A stretch of DNA of 64,000 nucleotides, from positions 1 to 64,000 of the forward strand of contig NZ_CP031166.1 of assembly GCF_003344865.1 (NCBI RefSeq), read 5' to 3'. Within the stretch, counting starts at the first letter, position 1; each line of letters begins with the position of its first letter. Origin of the DNA: Euzebya pacifica. Its GTDB lineage: Bacteria; Actinomycetota; Nitriliruptoria; Euzebyales; Euzebyaceae. The translations under genes and the position numbers were made by a program. This document shows, piece by piece, positions 34,472 to 42,631 of this stretch. The notes beneath the pieces were generated by a model, which was not told where the DNA came from, did not search any database, and was given only the letters and a program-made list of their open reading frames with translations.

Positions 34472-34780
34472 ATGACCAAACCGGCGGCTCGACAAGCACC
34501 AAACGGCGGCTCCGGTCCCCGGGGACGGGGCCTTCGACAGTTCAAGCTCATGGCTGACAAGACCACCAAGCCCTCCCGGCAGCGTCGACACGGAGAGGTG
34601 ACCACCTGCGTCGCGCTCGGCATCCTCGTCGCCGCGATCCTGACCATCCGCGGCACCGACAACGACCCGCGCCTCCTCGTCGGTGCCGCAGCCGTCTTCA
34701 TCGTGCTGTTCCTCCTCCAGTACGGCCTTGAACTCCGCCACCACCGCAACCAACCTCGGCCGGGTGACCGCCAGCCCTGA
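34472..34780 (+). CDS. Small two-helix membrane protein
   Basis: 102 residues from ATG 34472; an in-frame ATG at 34550 is possible. A basic N-terminus (KPSRQRRHGE) precedes two membrane helices, VTTCVALGILVAAILTI and LLVGAAAVFIVLFLLQYGL, with a short loop containing TDNDPR. The tail is basic. Likely both ends are cytoplasmic. Function unknown. It heads a plus-strand run ending in the M50-like protease. Confidence 0.65.
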   Translation: MTKPAARQAPNGGSGPRGRGLRQFKLMADKTTKPSRQRRHGEVTTCVALGILVAAILTIRGTDNDPRLLVGAAAVFIVLFLLQYGLELRHHRNQPRPGDRQP

Positions 34781-34893
34781 CCAGCCGGCGGGGTCGGCGA
34801 CACCCACCCCGATTGCGGCTCAGCGGACCCTTCGTCCCCGCTGGCGCCCCACCTCCCCGCTGACAACACCGCCGCGCGGTGCAAGGTGAGACC

Positions 34894-35019
34894 ATGCCGC
34901 CGACACCAGCAGCAGGAGCCCGCACGGGGCTGCCTCACCACCAGCTCGATCCGGCCACCTTGGCACACGTCGGCGACAGCCTGACCGTCCGCCCCATGCG
35001 CGGAATGGCCAGCCCATGA
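34894..35019 (+). CDS. 41-residue coupled small gene
   Basis: ATG 34894 follows AAGGTGAG. The peptide reads MPPTPAAGARTGLPHHQL..., then LAHVGDSLTVRPMRG, with no Cys. Its TGA (35017-35019) overlaps the ATG of the next tiny gene, which in turn overlaps the protease gene. The chain of overlaps is the main argument that it is translated. Function unknown; could be a precursor peptide or a leader. Confidence 0.45.
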   Translation: MPPTPAAGARTGLPHHQLDPATLAHVGDSLTVRPMRGMASP

Positions 35020-35102
35020 ACCCCACGCCCGCCAGAGCCCCCAGGCCAGGCCAGGACCCACACACCTGGGGACGCTGGTCCTTGTGGGGCGGCCGGCCGT
35101 AA
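35016..35102 (+). CDS. 28-residue coupled small gene
   Basis: ATG 35016 overlaps the preceding stop (ATGA), and its TAA (35100-35102) overlaps the protease start (TAATG). The peptide is Pro/Arg-rich with three Trp near its end (HTWGRWSLWGG). Translational coupling to a membrane protease is suggestive; a substrate or leader role is inference. Confidence 0.4.
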   Translation: MNPTPARAPRPGQDPHTWGRWSLWGGRP

Positions 35103-35845
35103 TGGCCCGACGCCGCAAAGCCCCCTGGTGGACGGGCCCCTCCCTGCTGTGCGACCTCACCATCGGACTGCTCCGCATCCCCACAGTCCTCGGCTGCGTC
35201 CTGCTGGCCTGGCCTCTCAGCCTTGCCGCCGCCCGCCTTGCCATCAGGGCAGCGCAGGCACCCGCAGGCCCCACTGTCCTGCTCCTCGTCGCCACCACCT
35301 GCACCGCGGCAGGCATCAAGTACGGACGGCACCGCACCGGGTTCGGTCACCTCGGCACCCTTGAGCACGAAGCCGCCCACGCCATCGTTGCGCTTGCCAC
35401 CTTCCACCCCATCACCGGAGCCAGCGTCCGCCGTGACAGCGGCCACGTCACCTACGCCTCCGTCACCGGACGCGGCAACTGGCTGATCGGAATCGCCCCC
35501 TACATCCTCCCGCTCGTCCCGCTCGCCGCGATCATCGGCACCACCGCCGCCGGGCTCGGCGGCAGCCCACTCGCCGCAGCCGCCGTTGGCGCCGCCGCCG
35601 GCTGGCACATCCTCGCCACCCTGGCCGAAACGCGCGGCCATCAGCCCGACCTCCAACGGCTCGGCCGGCCGACATGGGTTCCTGTTGTCCTCGCCGTCAA
35701 CACCACCCAAGTGCTCCTCACCATCGGCTGGGCCGCCGCCGGCACCACCGGTGCCGCCGACGTCATCACCGACCTCCACCACACATCACGCGCAATCCTT
35801 GACCCCGTCGTCGAGCACATCGCCGCCCGGATCGCGACGTCCTGA
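35102..35845 (+). CDS. M50-like membrane metalloprotease
   Basis: 247 residues, ATG 35102. Helices: residues 15-45, 55-75, then TLEHEAAHAIVALATFHPI with the zinc-binding H-E-x-x-H motif (HEAAH near residue 88-92), and four more helices (for example GIAPYILPLVPLAAIIG, AAAVGAAAGWHILATLAET). This is the arrangement of site-2-type (M50) proteases. The third zinc ligand is expected in a later helix; an Asp or Asn is not certain. It may cleave a membrane or small peptide substrate; the two coupled tiny genes upstream and the 35882 gene downstream are candidates. Confidence 0.78.
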   Translation: MARRRKAPWWTGPSLLCDLTIGLLRIPTVLGCVLLAWPLSLAAARLAIRAAQAPAGPTVLLLVATTCTAAGIKYGRHRTGFGHLGTLEHEAAHAIVALATFHPITGASVRRDSGHVTYASVTGRGNWLIGIAPYILPLVPLAAIIGTTAAGLGGSPLAAAAVGAAAGWHILATLAETRGHQPDLQRLGRPTWVPVVLAVNTTQVLLTIGWAAAGTTGAADVITDLHHTSRAILDPVVEHIAARIATS

Positions 35846-35881
35846 CCCGATGTCGGCACCCCACGTGCAAGGAACCGCACC

Positions 35882-36037
35882 ATGAACACCACCAGCCAAC
35901 GGATCCGAACCACCACCCGGCGCCTGCGCGACGGCACCCCCGACCAGACCGGCCCCACCACCGGCCACCGGATCGGCTGCTCCTGCTTCGACGGCTCCGC
36001 CTACCGGCTCCTGGCCGACGCCGCCGCGCAGCACTGA
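35882..36037 (+). CDS. 51-residue protein, possibly with the protease
   Basis: ATG 35882 has a good ribosome site (AAGGA, eight-base spacing). The product is basic, with a Thr/Arg-rich N-terminus (TSQRIRTTTRRLRDGTP) and a short C-terminal segment HRIGCSCFDGSAYRLLAD with the pair C-S-C. Small Cys-containing proteins beside an M50 protease and an ATP-grasp ligase could be modified peptides, but this is inference. Confidence 0.55.
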   Translation: MNTTSQRIRTTTRRLRDGTPDQTGPTTGHRIGCSCFDGSAYRLLADAAAQH

Positions 36038-36059
36038 CACGATCGGCGAAGATGGAGCC

Positions 36060-36344
36060 ATGAACCGAGCGAGGGTCCCGCCCGTCCCCTCACCGATGTT
36101 CCGGTGCGGCCTTGACGGCCACCCTCTCCTCACCTCCACCTTCGCGCCCGAACCTGGCTGGAAACGCCATCCGTGCCGCAACCGGCCGTCGAGCAACCAT
36201 CTGCCAGCCCTCCGCAGGGAAGGCGTCACCCACGTCACGCTTGCCCGCTGCTGCACCGCCATCGCCGAGCTGCTTCGCCGCCGCAACCCCGTGCCGCCAG
36301 GCCACCCGGGGTGCGGCCCCACCGGGGAATGGCAGAGGGCATGA
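36060..36344 (+). CDS. Hypothetical Cys-containing protein, 94 aa
   Basis: ATG 36060; the TGA overlaps the start of the GNAT gene at 36341 (ATGA). Basic, with several Cys (MFRCGLDG, RHPCRNRP, LARCCTAIAE, GHPGCGP). The spacing does not match a known finger. Translational coupling supports expression. Confidence 0.55.
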   Translation: MNRARVPPVPSPMFRCGLDGHPLLTSTFAPEPGWKRHPCRNRPSSNHLPALRREGVTHVTLARCCTAIAELLRRRNPVPPGHPGCGPTGEWQRA

Positions 36345-36985
36345 GCACCTGTCGAGGCACCACCACAACCGGGGCGGCCTGCACGCAGCCGTCGACCACC
36401 GGCGACTGCGGACGCCACACCACCGCAACCGTCACCACCGCCGCAGCCGCCCCGACGGGAGCAGCGGTCGCCGCCACCGATCCGTTCGGTGGCACCCCGG
36501 CCACCACCGGCAAATGGGGGGAGTTCGCCCCATCGGTCCCCGACCGGCTCAGCGCCAACGACCTCGCCATGGACACCGAGCGCGGTACGACGTTGCTGTG
36601 GCGCACCCCTGATGGCGGCATCTACGGCAGGGCCGAGGTCGACGAACCACTCGGGCAAGGGAACAGGATCGACATCCAGTCCCTTGAGGTCCACCCCGAC
36701 GCGCGTGGACGCGGCATCGCCAAGAAGATGCTCGCCGACATGTGGCACCGGGGCGGCGGCCGACTCCTCGCCTCCACCAACGGTTTCACCCCCGACGGCC
36801 ACCGGTACCTGTCGCGCTACGTCTACTCCACCCTGCACGAAACCGACGGCATCGAGTCGATGATCCACGACGAGGGCATCGAAACGGGCTCAGGCGAGTA
36901 CTGGGACCGCTTCGAGGAACTCTCAGATGACCGCGAGGCCGCAATGCGTCACGCCTGCGAGCAGGCGTTCGGCCCCGCGTCCTGA
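36341..36985 (+). CDS. GNAT-fold protein with N-terminal zinc knuckle
   Basis: 214 residues, ATG 36341. N-terminal knuckle: C-R-x-T-x-x-x-G-x-x-C-x-Q-P...GDCGRHT (CRGTTTTGAACTQP), the same as in the 38089 protein. After a Thr/Ala-rich linker, the GNAT core follows: IDIQSLEVHPDARGRGIAKK with the V-x-P-x-x-R-G-R-G-I-A acetyl-CoA loop (residues about 105-125) and helix KKMLADMWHRGG. The acceptor is unknown. It may modify the ribosome, small molecules or peptides. Its knuckle could target nucleic acid or a partner. Confidence 0.82.
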   Translation: MSTCRGTTTTGAACTQPSTTGDCGRHTTATVTTAAAAPTGAAVAATDPFGGTPATTGKWGEFAPSVPDRLSANDLAMDTERGTTLLWRTPDGGIYGRAEVDEPLGQGNRIDIQSLEVHPDARGRGIAKKMLADMWHRGGGRLLASTNGFTPDGHRYLSRYVYSTLHETDGIESMIHDEGIETGSGEYWDRFEELSDDREAAMRHACEQAFGPAS

Positions 36986-36998
36986 CGCCACCGGCCCC

Positions 36999-37019
36999 GC
37001 CCCTCGGCCGGCAAGGGGC
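36999..37019. terminator. Hairpin between convergent genes
   Basis: GCCCCT (36999-37004) and AGGGGC (37014-37019) pair across a nine-base loop, with alternative outer GGCCCC/GGGGCC pairing. It lies between the GNAT gene and the convergent ATP-grasp gene. Confidence 0.5.
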
Positions 37020-37076
37020 CTGCAGAGGCCAGCGCATCTGGGAGGTGGCCCGCGGGGACGCCGGCAGCCGTGGCCA

Positions 37077-38000
37077 TCAACGGGCCACCAGTGGATCCAT
37101 CGTGCTGGCGATCGCTGCCTCGTGGGCATCCGCAGACCAGGTCCACCGCGACGCGGGGCGGCCGCACGACGCCGCAACAACGCAGTCGACAACCAGCCGC
37201 AGGTCGCAGCCATAGGGGTTGGACGCCCACGGCGCGTTGGCCTCAACGACCACCCAACGGCCGCTGGCGAGCAGGCCGACGTCGACCACCAACGCCTCGG
37301 GTGACGGGCCCGAGGCCACTGCTGCCTCGGCAAACGCGCGGGCGGCCGAGGTCTCGGTGGGACGGGAGGCCGCGTCCCAACCGGGCTCCCATGACGCCCC
37401 GTCGACCAGGTAGGGACTGGACGCCACGGCCCGGCCGTCGAGGACATACACCCGGTGCTCGGCGACCAGGTCCAGCCGGACATCTGACACCTGCACCGAC
37501 GTCGCAGGGTGCGCGCCGGCGTCGAGGGCCAACCGTGCGGCCACCGCGATGTCGGGGACCCACTGGGCGGCCAGGACGTCGACCTTGGCCAACGACGGCT
37601 TCACGAACCCCGGGGTTTGCGCCGGCCAGGCAACCAGCTCCTCGAGCACGCCCGTGCGGATGCGCCGGTCCGTGAGCTCGTGGGGGAGACCCGCCAACCA
37701 GGCGTCGTCGACGACATCCAGGCGCAACCCCAGGCCGGCTTGGACCAGACGGGCCGCATGACCGGTCGTCACCCACCAGGCAACCTCACCAGCCGGCGGC
37801 TCCGGAAGGAAGACCGCCGACTGTTCCACCACCACGGGGAACCGTCCGTCCGCCCCCGCCCGCATGTCATCGGCCACCCATCGCAGGTGACAGGCAACCA
37901 TCAACGCCGCAGGCGTCATGGCACCCGCCCTCCGGACCGTGACGAGCCATCGCAGGACGGGACGGGCGTCTGGGTCGGCATCCCAGGCAGTCTGGACCAT
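37077..38000 (-). CDS. ATP-grasp ligase of the R2K type
   Basis: 307 residues from ATG 38000 (an earlier ATG at 38090 would overlap the divergent 38089 gene). The C-terminal 180 residues match the R2K clade of ATP-grasp proteins: PGFVKPSLAKVDVLA (ATP-binding Lys), VSDVRLDLVAEHRVYVLDG (E-x-R), SPYLVDGASW, then VVDVGLLASGRWVVVEANAP with a metal-binding E-x-N. Such ligases are predicted to form amide or peptide bonds, often beside GNAT proteins and peptidases. Substrate unknown. It sits between the two GNAT genes. Confidence 0.82.
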   Translation of the reverse strand: MVQTAWDADPDARPVLRWLVTVRRAGAMTPAALMVACHLRWVADDMRAGADGRFPVVVEQSAVFLPEPPAGEVAWWVTTGHAARLVQAGLGLRLDVVDDAWLAGLPHELTDRRIRTGVLEELVAWPAQTPGFVKPSLAKVDVLAAQWVPDIAVAARLALDAGAHPATSVQVSDVRLDLVAEHRVYVLDGRAVASSPYLVDGASWEPGWDAASRPTETSAARAFAEAAVASGPSPEALVVDVGLLASGRWVVVEANAPWASNPYGCDLRLVVDCVVAASCGRPASRWTWSADAHEAAIASTMDPLVAR

Positions 38001-38088
38001 CCCGCCGACACCGCCATGTACCGGGCCACGGACGACGGCAGGGACCGCGTCGTCGTCCACCGACTGACACGCCCGGAATGACCAGGGC

Positions 38089-39000
38089 ATGCCCCGGACG
38101 CCTCGCTGCCGCAACCGCACCACCGACGGCAGGCCCTGCCGGCAACCGGCCGTCTCCGGTGACTGCGGACGCCACACCGCCACACCGACGGCGGCTGCGT
38201 CAGCCCAGGCCACGACCACCGCCACCACCGACCCGTTTGCTCCCGCCTCCCCGTTCCGGACCCTCGGGCCGACATCCGCTGCGTGCGGCGGATGCGGAAT
38301 CGTCATCCGGGCTGACAAGGCGGCGCAGGCTCAGTGGTGCGGCAACTGCGGCAGCATCGATGGCACCCCGGTGGCGGGCGTACCACCGGTCGCTCCGGCC
38401 GGCCCGGACAGGATCCCCCACACCTACCAGGTCATGCCGGGACCCGACCCGACCTTGGCCGCATGCACCCGATGCGGCGCACAGGGCAACGTCGAGGACC
38501 TCGGGGGACTCCACGCGTGCGGTTGCACCGAGGAGCACGACCTGGGACGCGACGTCGACTGGATCGCCCACGACGCCACCGATGACGCCCGGTTCAAGGG
38601 GACGGCCTACTCCGACGCCTACGTCGCCACTCTGGTCGCCCGCGACCGCCCGCAGGCCGCCAGCTTCCGGTACCTGCCCGGCGGCCACTACCGGCTCTAC
38701 GAGGCGGGCCCGACGACGATGGTCGTGCACGTGCGACGCAAGGACGGCAGCTACGCGACCGCCGGCTACCTCACCTGGTTCAGCGGCAAGCCGCCGCTTG
38801 ACGCCGACGGCAACCCCATCGACGAGGGCGCCATCAACAACGGGATGATCCACAAGGCCTATGTGTCCAAGCAGCACCGCCGCAAGGGGCTCGCGTCGGC
38901 CATGCTGGCGTTTGCCCGTGAACGCAACCCCGACGCGCACGTGCGCCACTCCACCGTCCTGTCAGGCGACGGCACGGCGTGGGCGACGGCGGTCACCTGA
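38089..39000 (+). CDS. GNAT-fold protein with zinc knuckle and ribbon
   Basis: 303 residues. N-terminal knuckle CRNRTTDGRPCRQP...SGDCGRH, as in the 36341 protein. Then a four-Cys ribbon (SAACGGCGIV...QWCGNCGS), a second CTRCG...HACGC, and a C-terminal GNAT domain: MIHKAYVSKQHRRKGLASAM with the acetyl-CoA loop (Q-H-R-R-K-G-L-A), followed by FARERNPDAH. The start at 38089 is divergent from the ATP-grasp gene. Two GNAT proteins with one shared knuckle flanking a ligase make a designed-looking set. Confidence 0.85.
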   Translation: MPRTPRCRNRTTDGRPCRQPAVSGDCGRHTATPTAAASAQATTTATTDPFAPASPFRTLGPTSAACGGCGIVIRADKAAQAQWCGNCGSIDGTPVAGVPPVAPAGPDRIPHTYQVMPGPDPTLAACTRCGAQGNVEDLGGLHACGCTEEHDLGRDVDWIAHDATDDARFKGTAYSDAYVATLVARDRPQAASFRYLPGGHYRLYEAGPTTMVVHVRRKDGSYATAGYLTWFSGKPPLDADGNPIDEGAINNGMIHKAYVSKQHRRKGLASAMLAFARERNPDAHVRHSTVLSGDGTAWATAVT

Positions 39001-39421
39001 ACGCACCGACGCCCCCGACCTCAATGGTCGGTGACGGGAGGGGCAGGACACGCGGGTCGCGCACGTCGGGTTGAAGCCCACGACGTTGCCGCTCAGCAGG
39101 CATCGGGGGCCGATCCCGACGAGTGTCGAGGGCGATCGCAATGTCGTGTGGGCAGTAGCGCCGAGATGGTGTCCGCGCAGCCATACCCTCACCGCCTGCC
39201 ACACAACGCCCGGTGGGCGGCCCCGTGCACGCCGACATCAGGTTCGGCGTTCCAACGACCGGCGCACTCGTCCCCGACCTCCGGCGACCAGGGCGACCCC
39301 AATGGGCCGTCGTTGACGACCACAGCAATGCTGGTCCTGCGGATCCCCGAGCCCCGGGACGAACCTCGCGCTCACCTGGCCACGACCGCGCATCAAGGGA
39401 ATCGACCCCCACCACCGCGCC
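39001..39421. other. Spacer without a recognisable gene
   Basis: 421 bases in which no frame shows a good start with consistent codon use. I see no strong inverted repeats or promoter pair. It could be a decayed gene or a long leader of the 39422-39563 genes. Confidence 0.4.
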
Positions 39422-39566
39422 GTGAACGACGTCAACGAGAACGACCTCGTCACCATCGACTGGGACGACCCCCGACAGCTACACCTTGCCCCGGCCCGTG
39501 GACCTGCCCGCCGTCGATCGCATGTGGTCAGATGAGGTCATGCACCGAACCGAGACGGGACGATGA
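39422..39566 (+). pseudogene. Short gene with a one-base frameshift
   Basis: GTG 39422 opens an acidic peptide (NDVNENDLVTIDWDD) that runs out of frame at the five-C run 39469-39473. With one C removed it would read WDDPDSYTLPRPVDLPAVD on to a TGA at 39564-39566, which overlaps the ATG of the next gene (ATGA). The restored 47-residue product looks like a genuine protein. Sequencing error, mutation or programmed shift cannot be told apart. Confidence 0.5.
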
Positions 39567-40057
39567 GACCCGACCCCCACCACGAGGCCATCGCCCGCGA
39601 CCTCGTGTTCGGACTCGCCGCAGGCCACCCCTTCCCCATCGCCGTCGCCGAACCCGTCGGCGTCTGGCGGGCCCTGTACCTCGCGTTCTCAGTCATCTTC
39701 GGCGACGCACGCCAGGACGGTTGGGAAGCCGACGAACTGACCGCGGCGATCCTCGGATCGACCTACCGGCCAGACCCCCGATGGGATGCGCTCGTCACCG
39801 GCTTGGTCCACCGGCTCTGCACCCACCAGGACAACACCCGCACGGCCAGAACCAGCAGCGACGGCACCGACCCGGACGGCATCCGTGACCTGTTCAGCCG
39901 CAACCTGCCGCTCGAACCCTGCCGGCAGACCATCGCGGTCATCACCGAGATCGTCGTCGCCCTCGCCGACGCCACCATCCCCACCAACGGGCCAATGGAC
40001 CTGGCCGCGGAATGCGGCGACGCCATCGCCCGCGGTGCCGCACTCCCGCTCACCTGA
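39563..40057 (+). CDS. Hypothetical protein, 164 aa
   Basis: ATG 39563. Two helical halves, VFGLAAGHPFPIAVAEPVG-VWRALYLAF and QTIAVITEIVVALADATIP, flank an acidic loop (RTSSDGTDPDG). Polar and alpha-helical; no membrane segment or catalytic motif. It is coupled to the short frame upstream. No family recognised. Confidence 0.7.
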   Translation: MRPDPHHEAIARDLVFGLAAGHPFPIAVAEPVGVWRALYLAFSVIFGDARQDGWEADELTAAILGSTYRPDPRWDALVTGLVHRLCTHQDNTRTARTSSDGTDPDGIRDLFSRNLPLEPCRQTIAVITEIVVALADATIPTNGPMDLAAECGDAIARGAALPLT

Positions 40058-40144
40058 CCGCAGCGGCCACGTCACCCACCCGTTGGCAGGCGGGCGCGTC
40101 GCCGGCGTCGGGCACCATGGGGCCACCCCATCCGGGAGGAACCT

Positions 40145-40528
40145 GTGCCAAACGTCCTGTACACGTCCATCGCCGCCGACACCCTGACCGCCGCCGGCGT
40201 GTCGGTGATAGGCCACGAGTTCGCCGATCGCGGACGCGGCCAGCACCTCGTGCTGCTGCTCGACACGACCGCCGGCGCCGTCCGACTCACCGACGACGCC
40301 AACGGCAAGATGACCGTGGCGCTCGACGGCGAACCCACCGACCCGGCCTCACTGGCCGGCGAACTCGGCGTCATTGACCACGCGGTCCTTGCCTCCGCAC
40401 TCGACGAACTGCTGACCGCGTCCATCACCGCGTTCGCGCGGAGGTTGGCTTCCCACAAGGACGCCGTCGCCGGCGAGCTCGTGGCCGACCTCGTCGTGGA
40501 CCTCTCCACCACCGGCTCCAAGGACTGA
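40145..40528 (+). CDS. Hypothetical protein, 127 aa
   Basis: GTG 40145 with GGGAGGA upstream. The first half is beta-rich (VSVIGHEFADRGRGQHLVLLLD, GAVRLTDDANGKMTVALDG), the second half a long helix (VLASALDELLTASITAFARRLASH). No known family. It is followed by two identical 12-base palindromes. Confidence 0.7.
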   Translation: MPNVLYTSIAADTLTAAGVSVIGHEFADRGRGQHLVLLLDTTAGAVRLTDDANGKMTVALDGEPTDPASLAGELGVIDHAVLASALDELLTASITAFARRLASHKDAVAGELVADLVVDLSTTGSKD

Positions 40529-40549
40529 CCGGCTGGTCCCGGATGACAG

Positions 40550-40593
40550 CGGACCGGTCCGGGCGACCTTCCCCAGCCGTTCGGACCGGTCCG
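40550..40593. repeat. Two copies of the palindrome CGGACCGGTCCG
   Basis: Exact 12-base palindromes at 40550-40561 and 40582-40593, 32 bases centre to centre (three helical turns). They lie between convergent genes (40145 and 40771). Spacing by three turns suggests binding by a dimeric protein on one DNA face; a terminator pair is the alternative. Confidence 0.65.
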
Positions 40594-40770
40594 TTGTTCA
40601 CATCCGACATTCGCCACTGCGTCCGGTGAGCTCGCCCCCCGAGGGAGGGTCCCTTCCTTCGCGTCGTGGTTCGCGCAACTGGGTCAAGCCCTGTCAACGC
40701 GGCTGTCCGCGACCAGATCGCGAAGACTATCTGCAGCGGTCGGGCGTGGCCAAGGCCCCCTTTGGACCGG

Positions 40771-41010
40771 TTAGGCGTTGCCCGCAGGCGGTGGTGCGGC
40801 TGCGGGTGAGGCGCGAACGGCGTCCTCGTGCATGGAACGCAGGATGAGTCCCGCGTCGGCGATCCGGACCGTTGCGGCCAGCGCGATCAGGCGGGATGCC
40901 CGCCGCTCCGGGGAGGTGCTGTGCAGGTGCACGACGTTGGGGGGCGCGGCACCAGGCATCGCCTGGGGCGATGCGCCGTGAGTGGTGCGGGCAGGTTCTG
41001 ACAACGGCAT
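40771..41010 (-). CDS. Hypothetical protein, 79 aa
   Basis: ATG 41010, 31 bases after the upstream minus-strand 41042 gene. A Pro/Ala-rich start precedes a helical segment SPERRASRLIALAATVRIADAG and a Pro-rich end. Plausible helical protein without known family; codon use supports translation. Confidence 0.5.
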   Translation of the reverse strand: MPLSEPARTTHGASPQAMPGAAPPNVVHLHSTSPERRASRLIALAATVRIADAGLILRSMHEDAVRASPAAAPPPAGNA

Positions 41011-41041
41011 GGACAGTCCGAGGGGGCGACCCCGGGGCGAG

Positions 41042-41980
41042 TCAGGGGGCGAGCAGGGTGAGCAGCATCGCGGGCAGTCCGTCGGGGCCGAGCAGTCGAA
41101 GCCCGTCGGGTCCGATGACGCTGGTGCCGTGCGACACCGGACTGTTGTCGGGCAGGCCGCTGAGGCAGCCCTTGCAGACGTTGGCGACGGACCCGACTTG
41201 CATGTCGGCCTGCTTGCCACAGACGGTCATCGACGGCCGCTCGATGGTGGCGCGGTACAGCACCGTCGGGTCCTCCCCGAAGCGGGGTGTGCCATCGAGC
41301 ACGTCGATCTGGGCGACGGCGAGGTGAGCGACGCGTCCGCGGGCCACCCCGACCAGCATGTGGCGGCAGCCGAGCCCGGACTCGGGCGGACCGATCGAGG
41401 AGGTGCCGTCGGGGGCGAGCGCGAGCCAGTCTGGCCAGACCCATCGGCCGGCGAACCGCACGGCCGCGGCGGGGTGGCGGTGGCGCCACTGCGCGACGAT
41501 GGACTGGACGGGGTCGGCTGGTGCGGCGGTGTGCAGCGGCGGGTCGGTGAGCCAGTCGTCGAGGTCGGTGCGGTGGCAGCGCAGGTCGGCATCGAGGATG
41601 GTGACCCACCGCTGGTCCATGCAGGCGGCCGCGACGGGCAGGGCCGGATCGAGGTCGCCCACCGGTGTGCCGTCGGTCGGGACGGCAGGCGGTGCGGGCC
41701 AACCGGAGGGCACCGCGACCGGGTGGGGCCGCTCGGGCATTGGGGCGGTCGCGGTGATGGTCCACCGCATACCGTCGGCATCGGTGACGCGCGCGGCGCG
41801 TAGTCGGCAGCGCCGGGGGTTGCTGCCCGACGGTGAGCAGTCCACCGGTGGTGCGGGCGCGAACCCAGCAGGCTCGCGGGTGACGGCAACGGTGTCGCCG
41901 AGCAGTTCTCGTCGGACGGGCAGGTCCCCGATGACGGCGTCGGGGACCTGCTCCCATCCGTCGGGGCCGGTGGTGTCCAT
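41042..41980 (-). CDS. Cysteine-module family protein A
   Basis: 312 residues, ATG 41980. Ends in the module shared with the 42632, 47030, 51346 and 54782 proteins: ARGRVAHLAVAQIDVLDG, TVCGKQAD...NVCKGCLSGL, then VIGPDGLRLLGPDGLPAMLL. The module is C-x(8-26)-C-x-x-C followed by a short beta segment with V-x-x-D-G and a final leucine helix. Earlier parts contain one possible second module (RRCRLRAARVTDADG). Probably a zinc ribbon; function unknown. Confidence 0.7.
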   Translation of the reverse strand: MDTTGPDGWEQVPDAVIGDLPVRRELLGDTVAVTREPAGFAPAPPVDCSPSGSNPRRCRLRAARVTDADGMRWTITATAPMPERPHPVAVPSGWPAPPAVPTDGTPVGDLDPALPVAAACMDQRWVTILDADLRCHRTDLDDWLTDPPLHTAAPADPVQSIVAQWRHRHPAAAVRFAGRWVWPDWLALAPDGTSSIGPPESGLGCRHMLVGVARGRVAHLAVAQIDVLDGTPRFGEDPTVLYRATIERPSMTVCGKQADMQVGSVANVCKGCLSGLPDNSPVSHGTSVIGPDGLRLLGPDGLPAMLLTLLAP

Positions 41981-42132
41981 GGTGGGGTCGACAGTACGGG
42001 CGGGGGGTGATGGACGCGCCGTCACCCCTCGGTTGCGGGGCACGATGTCAACCGATCCCGTCAGCCGACCTCGTCGGTGCACCGGGCCAGTCGCCGTTGT
42101 CAACGGTCCCCCGCTGTCGAGTTGGCGCCCGG

Positions 42133-42447
42133 TCAGGCCGGGAGGGCAACGTCGATGCGCAGGTCGGGGTCGCGGTCGGGCCAGTCGACGTTGAGGCCGG
42201 CGGCTTCCAGCGCCTCGAGGACGCGGATGCTGTGGGCGGTGGCGGGAAGGTCGTGGAACAGCGACATGGTCGTCTCGTCGGCGTCGGCGTCGAGGTAGCC
42301 GATCAGTGGGGCGTCCTGATCGGTGCGCTGTTCGCGGGCGGAGGACTGGTCGGGGTGGATACCGGGGGAGGTGACGAACCCCTCGACGGCGAGGGTCTCC
42401 AGGACGTCGTCAACGATCCCGGTCAAGGGGCGGGTGGTGGTGGCCAT
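42133..42447 (-). CDS. Small protein under the dyad promoter
   Basis: 104 residues, ATG 42447 after GGAAAGGGGA. Acidic and helical: RPLTGIVDDVLETLAVEGFV, DAPLIGYLDADADETTMSLF, AHSIRVLEALEAAGLNVDW. Transcribed from the promoter at 42483-42520 with the shared dyad. It resembles the 48457 protein only in size and acidity. Function unknown; small acidic products with controlled promoters can be regulators or antitoxins. Confidence 0.7.
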   Translation of the reverse strand: MATTTRPLTGIVDDVLETLAVEGFVTSPGIHPDQSSAREQRTDQDAPLIGYLDADADETTMSLFHDLPATAHSIRVLEALEAAGLNVDWPDRDPDLRIDVALPA

Positions 42448-42482
42448 CTGGCACGTCCCCTTTCCGGGGCTAGGTGAACTCA

Positions 42483-42520
42483 ATGCTAGGAATGCTAGCA
42501 CATGAGTGGCGACCGGTCAA
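42483..42520 (-). promoter_or_regulatory. Dyad promoter of the 42133 gene
   Basis: Minus strand: -35 TTGACC (42520-42515), 17-base spacer, -10 TAGCAT (42497-42492). The -10 lies in the dyad GTGCTA-GCATTCC-TAGCAT (42501-42483). It points to the ATG at 42447. Same arrangement as at 48376, 53443, 55274 and 59655. Confidence 0.8.
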
Positions 42521-42631
42521 TTCCTGCCGGTCGATTGGCTTGGTGATGGCAGCGACCTGCTCGACGCGACGCTCGACACTGCTGCTCGACAACAGCCGGC
42601 GTCCCACGCCCCCGTCATCATGGGCGACACC

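Noticed and set aside
38089-38318. The ATP-grasp gene extending to 38318 on the minus strand
   Set aside because: It would overlap the start of the GNAT gene by 230 bases; the zinc knuckle there is clearly coded on the plus strand.
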